Program-made: the position numbers and the translations under genes
The notes under the pieces: generated by a model
The model's input: only the letters and a program-made list of their open reading frames with translations
Told to the model about the DNA's origin: nothing
The model's database searches: none
Assembly: GCA_029243025.1 (NCBI GenBank)
Contig: JAQWSU010000016.1
Coordinates: 62,001 to 126,000 of the forward strand
Source: Pirellulaceae bacterium
GTDB taxonomy: Bacteria; Planctomycetota; Planctomycetia; Pirellulales; Pirellulaceae
DNA length: 64,000 nucleotides
Reading direction: 5' to 3'
Part shown: positions 25,467 through 34,325 of the stretch, one piece after another
How the letters are laid out: each line of letters starts with the position of its first letter
Numbering within the stretch: position 1 is the stretch's first letter

Positions 25467-27400
25467 TCCGATTCCTGCTCAGGAACAACAAGTTTCGCGT
25501 CTGCCTGCACCGCAGCAGCAGCGGGATCCGTCCCTTGCTTATAGCGGAATGGCACACTTTTTACGATTCCGAAAACGAGTGGATGGGTCGAATAATCATG
25601 CTTCTTTAGCTGATCAACAATCTCATCCACGACACAACCGTCCTCATTACTCAATCCTCGCCCAAGCGCATAACCTAACATTTTCGCTGTGAGGTGTCGG
25701 GCAAATTGATCCTTTCGATCAAGCAACGCAAGTTTCAGCTCAGCCGGCCCATTAAATTTGGTTCCGTCGGGCAATTCACCTTGGGCATCAATTGGGTGGC
25801 CGTTCGATTTTTCACGCCAGCGTCCCAGCACATCATAATTCTCCAACCCAAATCCTAGGGGATCCATCCGGTCGTGACACGAAGCACAGGTTGCATCCTG
25901 TCGATGCTGCTCCAGTCGATCGCGCAACGACAAAACGGCACCCCCTAATTCGGCCTCTGGCAATTCAGGCACATCCGGCGGCGGAGGAGGAGGAGGATCC
26001 CCAAGTAACGTTTCCAAAATCCATTTGCCGCGCAACACAGGACTTGTCCGATGTGGATAAGAGGAAACCGCCAAGACAGCTGCCATTCCCAGCACCCCCC
26101 CCCGATGACTAGCTGGCGGCAATTCGACCCGACGGGGTTGTTCACGAAATTCACCTTGAATTCGATAGTGTCGAGCAAGCCGACGATTTGCGTAGGTAAA
26201 GTCCGCATCGATCAACTTCAACAACGAAAGATTCTTGATCAATAGTTCTTCAAAAAAGAAGACAGGCTCATACTTCATACCCCCTTCAAGTTCTGAATCA
26301 TATCGCTTCGCGACGGTCGGATCAGGCTTAAATTCTCGCCCCAAGGCTCGCGTCCCCAACCACTGCTCTACAAAACTCTCGGCAAAGCTACGAACCTTGC
26401 CTGATTCCTTCAACATGCGGGCGACTTCCTCGTCCAACACATGATTTGAATTCAATTCGCCTTTGGTCGCCAATTGAAACAGGCGGTCATCCGGCATGGA
26501 TCCCCAAAGGAAATACGATAATCGCGACGCGAGTTCATGATCGGTCAACAGCACCGGCTTACCAGTTTCGTTAGGCTCTTCGAACAAAAACAGAAAGTTT
26601 GGCGATAGCATCACCGCTTCAAACACAAATTGTATTGCATCGGTAAAGGAACGTTCTTCCTGGTACACCGCCTGAAAAAGACCAAGATACTTTTGCAATT
26701 CAGCTTGGCTCACAGGCCGACGAAATGCCCGTGGCAAGAATCCAGCAAGCACCTTTTTCGCAGCAGCATCAGGAGACAGATCCTGATTTGGCTCTGCCGT
26801 TATGAGTTGCTCACGCGCCCGTTGATCTCGAAAAGCGTGTTCGAGTGCCGTTCGAGCGGCATCCAAAAACTTCTCCGCATGCAAAGGCGAAAGAAATAAC
26901 GTTTCACCCGCATTGTCAAACCCTTCACCTCCAGCGCCATCTGCCGGAAATTCCAAAGCCACATTAACGTGAATGCCTAACAGATCACGAACCGTCGCTG
27001 CATACTCATTGCGGTTCAACCGACGCAACCTTGCAGCAGACGGCGAGACACCGTCACCGCAGGCCGCAGTATGCAACGATGTCTGAATCCAATCCACCAA
27101 GCGATCGCGATCGGAGCCCGAAAGTACCTCGCTATCCGGGGGCGGCATCTCACCGCTGCGTACCCGTCGTAGCACCTTCCCCCAGAGCTCGGGTTCCGAA
27201 ACAATCGCTTCATAAGTCGCAAACCGAGTCAAATTGAGATCGGCTTCAGCAGCGTCTTCAGAATGACAATCTGCACAATAGTGACTGACCATCTGAATTG
27301 CCGCAGTCGGACTTAACGGCTCTGGCTCCGCCGCAGAAAGCGTCCCAGAGACGATCCCGATTGATAACGTCAACACCGAATAAGCTCGAAACCAATTCAT
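25463..27400 (-). CDS. Cytochrome-domain protein with DUF1587/1592/1588/1585 modules
   Basis: About 645 residues from ATG at 27400, which begins a signal peptide (MNWFRAYSVLTLSIGIVSG); an upstream in-frame start at 27460 is less likely. Haem-c motif CADCH lies at about 42-46. Modules follow in the usual order: RLNRNEYAATVRDLLG (DUF1587), a DUF1595-like helical stretch around AFRRPVSQAELQKYLGLFQ, DUF1592 with SPNFLFLFE and LASRLSYFLWGSMPD, DUF1588 with SHRGGVLGMAAVL and a second CASCH motif, and DUF1585 near the C-terminus with MLGYALGR. A run of nine G on the coding strand (26103-26095) lies in DUF1588. The protein is exported and probably redox-active; its substrate is unknown. Confidence 0.87.
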   Translation of the reverse strand: MNWFRAYSVLTLSIGIVSGTLSAAEPEPLSPTAAIQMVSHYCADCHSEDAAEADLNLTRFATYEAIVSEPELWGKVLRRVRSGEMPPPDSEVLSGSDRDRLVDWIQTSLHTAACGDGVSPSAARLRRLNRNEYAATVRDLLGIHVNVALEFPADGAGGEGFDNAGETLFLSPLHAEKFLDAARTALEHAFRDQRAREQLITAEPNQDLSPDAAAKKVLAGFLPRAFRRPVSQAELQKYLGLFQAVYQEERSFTDAIQFVFEAVMLSPNFLFLFEEPNETGKPVLLTDHELASRLSYFLWGSMPDDRLFQLATKGELNSNHVLDEEVARMLKESGKVRSFAESFVEQWLGTRALGREFKPDPTVAKRYDSELEGGMKYEPVFFFEELLIKNLSLLKLIDADFTYANRRLARHYRIQGEFREQPRRVELPPASHRGGVLGMAAVLAVSSYPHRTSPVLRGKWILETLLGDPPPPPPPDVPELPEAELGGAVLSLRDRLEQHRQDATCASCHDRMDPLGFGLENYDVLGRWREKSNGHPIDAQGELPDGTKFNGPAELKLALLDRKDQFARHLTAKMLGYALGRGLSNEDGCVVDEIVDQLKKHDYSTHPLVFGIVKSVPFRYKQGTDPAAAAVQADAKLVVPEQESE

Positions 27401-27602
27401 CGGCAGGCGGACAGAGGGAGGAAGGGAAATTGGGAGTGAGGCCAGGAACCATCTCCCCATCCTATCACTTTCTAGTCTTTCTTACAGCTGCAAGCAGCCG
27501 CGTTCAAGGAATCCTGCTGAAGTTCACGATAAAACACCACCTGTAAAACAACGGGTAAACAATCGTGACGAAAATCAGTCTCGGCGATATGATCGGACTA
27601 TC

Positions 27603-27632
27603 TATTCAGCCGATCACTATTCAGCCGATCAC
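27603..27632. repeat. 15-base tandem duplication upstream of the cytosine deaminase
   Basis: TATTCAGCCGATCAC occurs twice, back to back, at 27603-27617 and 27618-27632. It sits about 20 bases before the deaminase start. It may be a simple slippage duplication or affect the leader; I see no operator-like symmetry. Confidence 0.8.
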
Positions 27633-27651
27633 CTCATGCGGAGAATTATCG

Positions 27652-28089
27652 ATGAACGATGCCATGCAAGTTGCGATCGAAGAAGCCAAAATTGGTTTAG
27701 AGAACGGTGGAATACCGATCGGATCAGCACTTGTTATCGATGGGGAAATTGTCGGCCGAGGTCACAACCAACGGGTGCAACGAGGAAGCGCCATCCACCA
27801 TGCTGAAATGAATTGCATTGAAAATGCGGGACGTTTGAAGGCGGTCGACTACCAACGGTCAATCCTCTATTCAACACTCTCACCATGCGACATGTGCAGC
27901 GGCATGACTTTGCTCTACAAAATCCCCAAAGTGGTCATCGGAGAGAACAAAACTTTCCAAGGTCCCGAAGATTACGTTCGTAGTCGAGGTGTTGAGATCG
28001 AAGTCCTTCATGATGCAGAGTGCATGCAACTGATGAACGAGTTCGTCGCAAGACATCCGGAACTCTGGGGCGAGGACATCGGCGTCTAA
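27652..28089 (+). CDS. Yeast-type cytosine deaminase / nucleoside deaminase
   Basis: A 145-residue zinc enzyme from ATG at 27652; the ORF can be extended upstream by 29 codons, but GGAG nine bases before 27652 and the position of the first helix favour this start. HAE (50-52) supplies a zinc His and the catalytic Glu; PCDMC (78-82) supplies the two zinc Cys. The C-terminal end HPELWGEDIGV and the preceding MNEFVARHPEL resemble fungal cytosine deaminase closely, more than tRNA-adenosine deaminase or guanine deaminase. The reaction would be cytosine to uracil plus ammonia in pyrimidine salvage. The gene stands alone. Confidence 0.82.
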   Translation: MNDAMQVAIEEAKIGLENGGIPIGSALVIDGEIVGRGHNQRVQRGSAIHHAEMNCIENAGRLKAVDYQRSILYSTLSPCDMCSGMTLLYKIPKVVIGENKTFQGPEDYVRSRGVEIEVLHDAECMQLMNEFVARHPELWGEDIGV

Positions 28090-28212
28090 GCTGAGCCCCA
28101 ACCTGTATCATCGATTTGCCCAACAACCGACAGCGTAAATCGCACCCGTGACGGGCCATGCTAGCAAAACACCTACCTTGCCTCTGAAAGAGATCCTTGG
28201 TAAGAGCCCGTC

Positions 28213-29514
28213 ATGACCATGCGACCTCAATTCTTTCCACGCCTGCTACTGCTGGGCACGATAGCGTTACTGCTAGGCTGTCAGACGATCCAATACCCCA
28301 AAGGTTTGCTCGAACAACAAAAGGGCAAAGCGGGTATGACATCGCGCGAACTTCGAGTCATTCTGGACGATCTGGTCGTTCAGTACTGTGGTCGTGTCGA
28401 GCAATCTGCAGACCGAATCATCGCAGCCAATCCTGATCCAAGAATACGCAAGAACGCATTGCTTTGGAAAACCAATGGGATAGCAGCCTGTTTTCAGGCG
28501 GGATCACGACGAGACCCTCTCGGAGCTTTTCTGGACATTTGGACTCTGAACAAACAGTCTATCGATCTCTTTGAACGTCCCAGTGACGAGCGTCTGTTTG
28601 GCGCATCTCAATGGGTGGCAATCGAAACCTCCCAGCAACTTGATCAATCGATGCGCCAGATTTTAGACATGATTGGCACGGACTTTCCGATTCGCGAAGA
28701 GTTCCCGGAACAGTTTTCGCATGACTACCCGATCGAAAACCTCTATTTCAATCGAGAATCCATCGCAGCCCACTACACGCGTTATATGGCCAAGATTAAG
28801 GTGGCAAATCGCGAGTTGATGGACGTTGTGGGAGACCTGGACGATCAGCTCGACCAGCTTCACAAGATTTCATCGCTATACGCCGAATTCTTGCCCAAAC
28901 AGGCACGGTGGCAAGGTGAAATCATGGTTTTAGAAACGCTACAAGCCAAGACAATTACGGAGTCACTCGCCAATCTATCAGTTGCAACCGATGGCGTGGC
29001 TCGCATCGCTGATACGACGGAAGTAATCCCTGAACTGGTGCAACGTGAACGAGACTATTTACACCGGGCGATTCAGGAAGAACGGATGGCAACCCTCAGC
29101 TCAATCGACCAGATGCGTGCCGAAACCATGGGCGAGATTCGTGCAGAGCGATTGGCGGTGATGAGCGGCCTGCAACAGGAACGCGATGCGGTGCTTCATG
29201 CGGTGCACAATGAGCGTATTGCTGCCACACAAGATCTAACTGATTTTGGCAAACAGACCGTTGTCCAAATCGATGCTTCTGTCGATGCGAAGATTGAGCA
29301 AATTGCCGCGCACAGCACAGACCTTGCCGATCACATTTTCCAGCGTGTGGCTCAACTTTGCGGAGTGTTCGCCGCGGTGATCCTCGTCGGCATTATGCTA
29401 TTTCGATCGCGAAAATCGAAACCATCGCCTGAGGTTCGGTCATCGGACACCGTCAAAGGGCCGACCTTGCGAACACCAACTTACCTCGACGAACATCGTC
29501 GCAAGGCAGCTTAG
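28213..29514 (+). CDS. Coiled-coil lipoprotein with C-terminal membrane span, function unknown
   Basis: A 433-residue protein. The leader ends in a lipobox (LLLGC, around residue 23). The middle is helical and without a family I recognise. Residues about 275-375 form a long coiled coil rich in Glu/Arg/Gln (REDYLHRAIQEER-like heptads, RAERLAVMSGLQQERDAV, KIEQIAAHSTDLADHIF). A membrane span (AVILVGIMLF) and a basic tail with KSKPSPEVR close the protein. A lipid anchor at one end and a span at the other suggest an envelope-bridging or scaffold role, but this is inference. It starts about 120 bases after the deaminase, so co-transcription is not assured. Confidence 0.7.
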   Translation: MTMRPQFFPRLLLLGTIALLLGCQTIQYPKGLLEQQKGKAGMTSRELRVILDDLVVQYCGRVEQSADRIIAANPDPRIRKNALLWKTNGIAACFQAGSRRDPLGAFLDIWTLNKQSIDLFERPSDERLFGASQWVAIETSQQLDQSMRQILDMIGTDFPIREEFPEQFSHDYPIENLYFNRESIAAHYTRYMAKIKVANRELMDVVGDLDDQLDQLHKISSLYAEFLPKQARWQGEIMVLETLQAKTITESLANLSVATDGVARIADTTEVIPELVQRERDYLHRAIQEERMATLSSIDQMRAETMGEIRAERLAVMSGLQQERDAVLHAVHNERIAATQDLTDFGKQTVVQIDASVDAKIEQIAAHSTDLADHIFQRVAQLCGVFAAVILVGIMLFRSRKSKPSPEVRSSDTVKGPTLRTPTYLDEHRRKAA

Positions 29515-29577
29515 CAGTAAATCACGACCAACTGCTTTACTCCCGACCGACCCTCTCTCGATACGGTTTTGAGGAAG

Positions 29578-30153
29578 TCAGCCGGTAAAAAGCGGTGATG
29601 CCGCGAGTTCTTGCAAGTCGATGGATTGGGGAGTTTTAATATCGGCTCCGAACAGATTGCGAGGATCACGATCGTAGAGAATTTCATATTCGCCGTCACC
29701 GACAACCTGACTCAGCAACCCAGGCAGTTCAGCCTGGCAGGCCTGATAGGTTTCTTCATTATTCGGAGCAAACGCCCGGTCGTTGAGGCAAAATTGGATC
29801 TGGTGCCGGTCGAATTTCAATCCGTCCAGTTCCGCCTCGAGCCGCAAACAGGCAATGGCAGCAGCTCGTAACGCATGACGGAATCGATCTTCGTTGCTGC
29901 CCGGCCGTTCGATTTTGTCGTTGTACTTCAAGCCGGGCCGATTGGCGGAATTATCCATGAAGTAATCGGCTTCGTGGCCGACGAGGATCACGCCCGGCCC
30001 CATCGGCACATGCCGATAGTCAGCGACATCAATCAGCAATTCATCCAAAGATTGCTCGGCAACCCAAGTGTGAAAAACTTCAATGAAACGTCCCCAATCA
30101 ACATTCATTGGACCATCGACGAACAACTTTACATTCACGTGTTGAAAAATCAT
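29578..30153 (-). CDS. Small acidic protein coupled to the sulfite/nitrite reductase
   Basis: A 191-residue soluble protein whose ATGA start overlaps the stop of the reductase gene, which indicates translational coupling. Its start reads MIFQHVNVKLFVDGPMNVDW, then DVADYRHVPMGPGVILVGHE and HALRAAAIACLRLEAEL. I recognise no catalytic motif or cofactor site. The strict coupling suggests it works with the reductase, as a specificity, maturation or electron-delivery partner; this is inference. It has no signal peptide, so it is cytoplasmic like the reductase. Confidence 0.65.
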   Translation of the reverse strand: MIFQHVNVKLFVDGPMNVDWGRFIEVFHTWVAEQSLDELLIDVADYRHVPMGPGVILVGHEADYFMDNSANRPGLKYNDKIERPGSNEDRFRHALRAAAIACLRLEAELDGLKFDRHQIQFCLNDRAFAPNNEETYQACQAELPGLLSQVVGDGEYEILYDRDPRNLFGADIKTPQSIDLQELAASPLFTG

Positions 30154-32438
30154 TTTGCCGCCCCACTTTCGCTAAGGCCTTCCGTGCGAATCCGGTTGTA
30201 GCAACTGTGGACGGCCTCGATGAACAGCTGCGACTCTTCGATTAGATGGTGAGCCGATTCAGCATCAAACGTGCGATTTGCCTGCTCGTGAGCAGCAAAC
30301 AAATAATCGGCAAACTTCGACCCAGCAAAGGGATCAAAAATAACTTCCGTGTCGTAATAACGTTCTTTGAATTCATCAACAACTTCGTCGGGATCTTCCT
30401 CGGTCACATCGTCGTATTGAATCAGGACCAATGCCTTAGCTGCTTTGATCATCGCCTGGTAAGCAGTCTTCCCTGCTTGCTGCGAGTCCCCCTCTTCGAG
30501 CTTGACTTGGGCCTCAAAGACCAGTCGTTCCGAGGCGCTCATCTCGAACTCGTACTGCGACACAACTTCACCAGCGCATTCGCCCTTACCAATGTCGCCG
30601 ATGCTGTACTGTCGTGGATCGGACCAATCCGCAAAAAAGGACGGATCAATCTCGGGTTCGGGGGGATTCTTGGTCAAGTCATCCAGCAACTCCCGGATTT
30701 TCCCTTTTCCGATCCGCGTCACAAAGTCCGAAAAACGCTCGCCCTTGTCACGCGTCGTCAAATAAAACTCCGTGATGCGATCGAGAGCGGCCGGCACACG
30801 TTTAGAAGGAATTGCCACAATCGGCAGTCCATAAGAGCCTGCGTTTTCTTCCCATTGGCCACCCAACACAACCTGAAAGTGAGGTACTTTAAATCCCTGT
30901 AAAGTACGGCTGACACCGTAAAAGCCGATGTCTGCCACATGATGTTGTCCACAACTATTAAAGCAGCCACTGATCTTGATATGCAGATCTTGAATCGCCT
31001 GATCAAGCTCAACCCCCTTGATGGCCAAACGAGTGCGAAGTTCACCGGCCAAGCCCCGGGAAGACGAAATCCCCAACTTGCAAGTATCCGTTCCGGGGCA
31101 GGTAACAATGTCAGTAACGTTGCAAGCGCCGGCTTCGCTCAGACCAATGGCGTCGAGTGCTTCAAATAAGGCGGGCAAATCCGACTTACTCACCCAACGA
31201 ATGACAAAATTCTGTTCGACGGTCGTGCGGATCGTTCCTTGGGTGAACTCACGAACGATGTCCGCCAACTTTCGCAATTGATGTGGCGTGATGTCGCCCA
31301 ACGGCAAGGCAACGGTTGCCGTCGCATAGCCGGCTTGCCGCTGATCACGAACGTTTGTCTTCAGCCAATGATTCATACGCGGGTTGCCGTTCACGGCAGG
31401 CAATTCACCGGGTGGCTTGAGCGGCTGTTCCTCATCGACATCAATGTTCTTCAAGTAGTCGTTCCAGCGCGGATCGTGCGACAAATTGGCCCGCTCGGCC
31501 AACACCTCTTCCTTGAATTTCTCAATCCCCCATTTTTCAATCAGAAACTTGAGCCGAGCGCGACTTCGCATCTTCTTTTCACCGTGCCGGCCAAAGACGC
31601 GTGCCATCGCTTGTGCGACGGGTAATATTTCTTCGGGCGCCATGAACTCGTCAAACAGCTTGGCCTGCCGGGGCACGGCGCCGAGACCACCACCTACCAC
31701 AACCTTGAAGCCGCGTTTTTCAACCCCATCAACCTCGCGTACCACTGCCGTGAGTCCCAAATCGTGCATTTGAGCCAAACCGCACGCATGCTGATGGCAA
31801 CCGCTAAAGGTCGGCTTAAACTTACGGCCAAAATTCTGTGCATCGGGATGACCAAGCATAAACTCGGTCAGGGCCCGAGCGTATGGCGTGACATCAAACG
31901 GCTCGTCGGCACAAACCCCCATGTAGGGGCAGCCGGTCACGTTTCGCACTGAATTTCCGCAAGCTTCTCGAGTGGTGATGCCCACCGCAGCCAGGCGACG
32001 CATCAACGCTGGCGTGTCATCGATATGAATAAAGTGCAATTGGAAGTCTTGCCGCGTCGTGATGTGGCCAATGCCATCGGAATATTCTTCCGCCAAATCC
32101 GCCATCAGCTCCAACTGCTCGGGCGTCATTCCACCATAGGGAATCTTAATTCGCTGCATGCCCGGCGCATCCCAAACCGTGTTCGGCCCCTTGGTGATTT
32201 TTTCCTCAAAGGCTAATTCGTGCGATTTGGTGCCATCATGTCGCTGCCCATTGTCATACCTTTGCCCATAAACTCCACGGCGAAGACGCGTTTCCGCGAA
32301 CACTTTTTCGTCGATCTTGTCTTGGCTTCGAAGTGCAATTTCAGTCTCGAAAGTGTCAATTTCCACGGCCAATGGCTCGGGCACTTGGCTCTCTAGACGC
32401 TCTTTCCAGATCTGATTACTAGCCTTCATCGGAATCAC
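30150..32438 (-). CDS. Ferredoxin-type sulfite/nitrite reductase with C-terminal HEPN-like extension
   Basis: A 762-residue cytoplasmic siroheme enzyme. Two ferredoxin-like/siroheme half-domains are visible; the second carries the 4Fe4S-siroheme Cys set, C447, C453 (TCPGTDTCKLG) and C492, C496 (GCFNSCGQH). The first half also has Cys at 170, 176, 214 and 219, more than usual. Family members reduce sulfite to sulfide or nitrite to ammonia using ferredoxin. The window has a cysteine synthase diverging from it, which favours sulfite. Residues about 635-752 (SERLVFEAQVKLEEGDSQQ, a helical stretch, then ANRTFDAESAHHLIEESQLF) look like a HEPN-type helical domain, which is absent from standard enzymes of about 550-600 residues. 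Confidence 0.85.
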   Translation of the reverse strand: MIPMKASNQIWKERLESQVPEPLAVEIDTFETEIALRSQDKIDEKVFAETRLRRGVYGQRYDNGQRHDGTKSHELAFEEKITKGPNTVWDAPGMQRIKIPYGGMTPEQLELMADLAEEYSDGIGHITTRQDFQLHFIHIDDTPALMRRLAAVGITTREACGNSVRNVTGCPYMGVCADEPFDVTPYARALTEFMLGHPDAQNFGRKFKPTFSGCHQHACGLAQMHDLGLTAVVREVDGVEKRGFKVVVGGGLGAVPRQAKLFDEFMAPEEILPVAQAMARVFGRHGEKKMRSRARLKFLIEKWGIEKFKEEVLAERANLSHDPRWNDYLKNIDVDEEQPLKPPGELPAVNGNPRMNHWLKTNVRDQRQAGYATATVALPLGDITPHQLRKLADIVREFTQGTIRTTVEQNFVIRWVSKSDLPALFEALDAIGLSEAGACNVTDIVTCPGTDTCKLGISSSRGLAGELRTRLAIKGVELDQAIQDLHIKISGCFNSCGQHHVADIGFYGVSRTLQGFKVPHFQVVLGGQWEENAGSYGLPIVAIPSKRVPAALDRITEFYLTTRDKGERFSDFVTRIGKGKIRELLDDLTKNPPEPEIDPSFFADWSDPRQYSIGDIGKGECAGEVVSQYEFEMSASERLVFEAQVKLEEGDSQQAGKTAYQAMIKAAKALVLIQYDDVTEEDPDEVVDEFKERYYDTEVIFDPFAGSKFADYLFAAHEQANRTFDAESAHHLIEESQLFIEAVHSCYNRIRTEGLSESGAAK

Positions 32439-32812
32439 TCCGTTTTAATTGAGAGCGTCGAACCGAAAATTGCAGATCGACGCCAGCTTTTCATCCAACA
32501 GGGCAGCAGCCAATGCAGTCACGATCGACTCGACGACAACCAAGATTCCCTGGCGTCAAAATTCCGTCGGCGCCAACACTTAAATGCCGACACCATGAAT
32601 ACTTGCGTCGCGACGCTTGCTCTGCCACGGTCGCTGCAGCCCCGATCACCCATCTCCAAACCTGGCGAGATAATGCAAATGGGGAAGATACAACACCTGA
32701 CTGACGGTAAGATTATCAAAAACGAGGCCACGCCACAATTGAAGGTGGATCTGATCGCACAGCTTCGAATCCTGACCTTTGCAGCCCTTCAACCTGATTG
32801 TATAGTTCGCGC
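32439..32812. other. Divergent intergenic region between sulfite reductase and cysteine synthase
   Basis: About 370 bases between two divergent sulfur-assimilation genes. I looked for a SAM-type or other riboswitch core and a long palindrome and saw neither. Short open frames on both strands lack convincing sequence. It should hold both promoters and any shared cysteine-dependent control site. Confidence 0.45.
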
Positions 32813-34195
32813 ATGAAGACAAATGACCACTCCCTCCGCAGTTACGATTCGATGCTCGGCCTCCTCTCTAACGAGGAAAATCCAACACCTATTGTTCGCC
32901 TAAATCGAGTCGTTCCTTTCAAACACACTCAAATCTTTGCCAAGTTGGAGTGGTACAACCCGTTCGGTGCCGTGAAGGACCGCGTGGCAGCCAATTTGAT
33001 CCGCGATGCCGAAGAACGAGGCATCTTGGGACCAGGGAAAAAGCTGGTCGAAGCCACTTCCGGTAACACGGGGATCGGGCTGATTATGATGGGGAATGCC
33101 AAGGGCTACGAGCTCCAAACCCCACTTTCTGACCAAATTCCGCTTGAAAAACGGACTGTGCTGCGGTTCCTGGGAACCGACGTCATCGAACTGGATGACT
33201 CCCTCTGCCCCGCACCTGGAGCTCCGGAAGGGGCGATTGCCAAGGCTCGAGCCACGGCAGACGACCATGACGAGTATGAAATCCTCGATCAATACGTAAA
33301 CGAAGCGAATCCCGGCGGACACTATCTCACCACGGGCCCGGAAATCTGGCGACAGACTCAAGGGAAAGTCACCCATTTCATCGCCGGATTGGGCACTTGC
33401 GGCACAATCACCGGCACGGGCCGTTTCCTGAAAGAAAAGGATCCCACCGTCAAAGTACTCGGCGTCTGCCCAGAAGAAGGGCATGATATTCCGGGCGTCC
33501 GCAGCCAGCGTCAATTGCAGCAAACCAAGCTTTATCGCCCGGATGAATACGATGGGCAAGTTGAAGTTTCCGACCGCGAAGCCTACGAGATGTGTTTGCG
33601 GATCAATCGCGAAGAAAGCATTATCGCAGGCCCCAGCTCTGGCATGAATCTGGTGGGAGCCTTAAAGATGCTCCCTGACGAACCCGGTACGATCGCCGTT
33701 GTCATCTTCTGCGACAACATTTTCAAATACGCCTCATCCGTCGCGCGACACTTTCCCGAACTGTCTCCGCCAAAAGACGACGAAGCGGAAAACACGGGTC
33801 CCAGCAAGAATGACATTTTCTTAGCAGAGCTGATTGAAAATCTAAAAAATCCGCACGATACGATTCGCGTCAAAAATCTAAGCGAATTATTGGAATCGGA
33901 AAACGCGCCGGTAATCGTCGACATTCGTAATGTCGAAATGTTTTCCGAGTCACATATTCCGGGCTCCATCAACATTCCACAAGACGACCTCGCCAAGCGA
34001 GCAGACCAATTACCTGAAGATCGCGATACGTTGATCATCACCGTCTGCAACATTGGCAAGTTTTCTAAACACGCGACCCTTTTTCTGAAATCAAAGGGAT
34101 ATCGATCGGTGAAAAGCGCAAAGGGTGGACTGAACGAATGGGTCCGAAAAGGCTACGCCACCTCAGATTCCCTGAAAACGGCCAGCGAAGAGTAG
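32813..34195 (+). CDS. Cysteine synthase-rhodanese fusion
   Basis: About 460 residues from ATG at 32813; a TTG five codons earlier is less likely. Residues 1-325 are a fold-type II PLP enzyme: NPFGAVKDR holds the Schiff-base Lys, TSGNTGIGL the substrate loop, GTCGTITGTGRFL the phosphate-binding Gly loop. Residues about 360-450 are a rhodanese domain with VIVDIRNVEMFSESHIPGS and the active-site loop VCNIGKFSKHA, whose Cys carries the persulfide; the usual Arg after Cys is Asn. The first domain makes cysteine from O-acetylserine or O-phosphoserine and sulfide; the second may deliver or remove persulfide sulfur. The gene diverges from the sulfite reductase. Confidence 0.87.
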   Translation: MKTNDHSLRSYDSMLGLLSNEENPTPIVRLNRVVPFKHTQIFAKLEWYNPFGAVKDRVAANLIRDAEERGILGPGKKLVEATSGNTGIGLIMMGNAKGYELQTPLSDQIPLEKRTVLRFLGTDVIELDDSLCPAPGAPEGAIAKARATADDHDEYEILDQYVNEANPGGHYLTTGPEIWRQTQGKVTHFIAGLGTCGTITGTGRFLKEKDPTVKVLGVCPEEGHDIPGVRSQRQLQQTKLYRPDEYDGQVEVSDREAYEMCLRINREESIIAGPSSGMNLVGALKMLPDEPGTIAVVIFCDNIFKYASSVARHFPELSPPKDDEAENTGPSKNDIFLAELIENLKNPHDTIRVKNLSELLESENAPVIVDIRNVEMFSESHIPGSINIPQDDLAKRADQLPEDRDTLIITVCNIGKFSKHATLFLKSKGYRSVKSAKGGLNEWVRKGYATSDSLKTASEE

Positions 34196-34285
34196 ATGGA
34201 TCGTCTTGGGACGGCCCGGATTTTCACCCCTTCTGATTGATGGGTCTACTCCACGAACAGATCGATGGCTGGCCAGTGGGCCACG

Positions 34286-34325
34286 TCCCACTTAGCCAGA
34301 AATCACATCCCACTTAGCCAGAAAT
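34286..34325. repeat. 18-base direct repeat at the 3' end of the decarboxylase alpha gene
   Basis: TCCCACTTAGCCAGAAAT occurs at 34286-34303 and again at 34308-34325, a 22-base period. The second copy contains the stop codon (TAA on the minus strand at 34316-34314) and last codons of the carboxylase gene; the first lies just downstream. It looks like a recent short tandem duplication. Confidence 0.85.

Noticed and set aside
32439-32812. SAM or other sulfur-related riboswitch ahead of the cysteine genes
   Set aside because: No recognisable core or set of paired stems in either direction.
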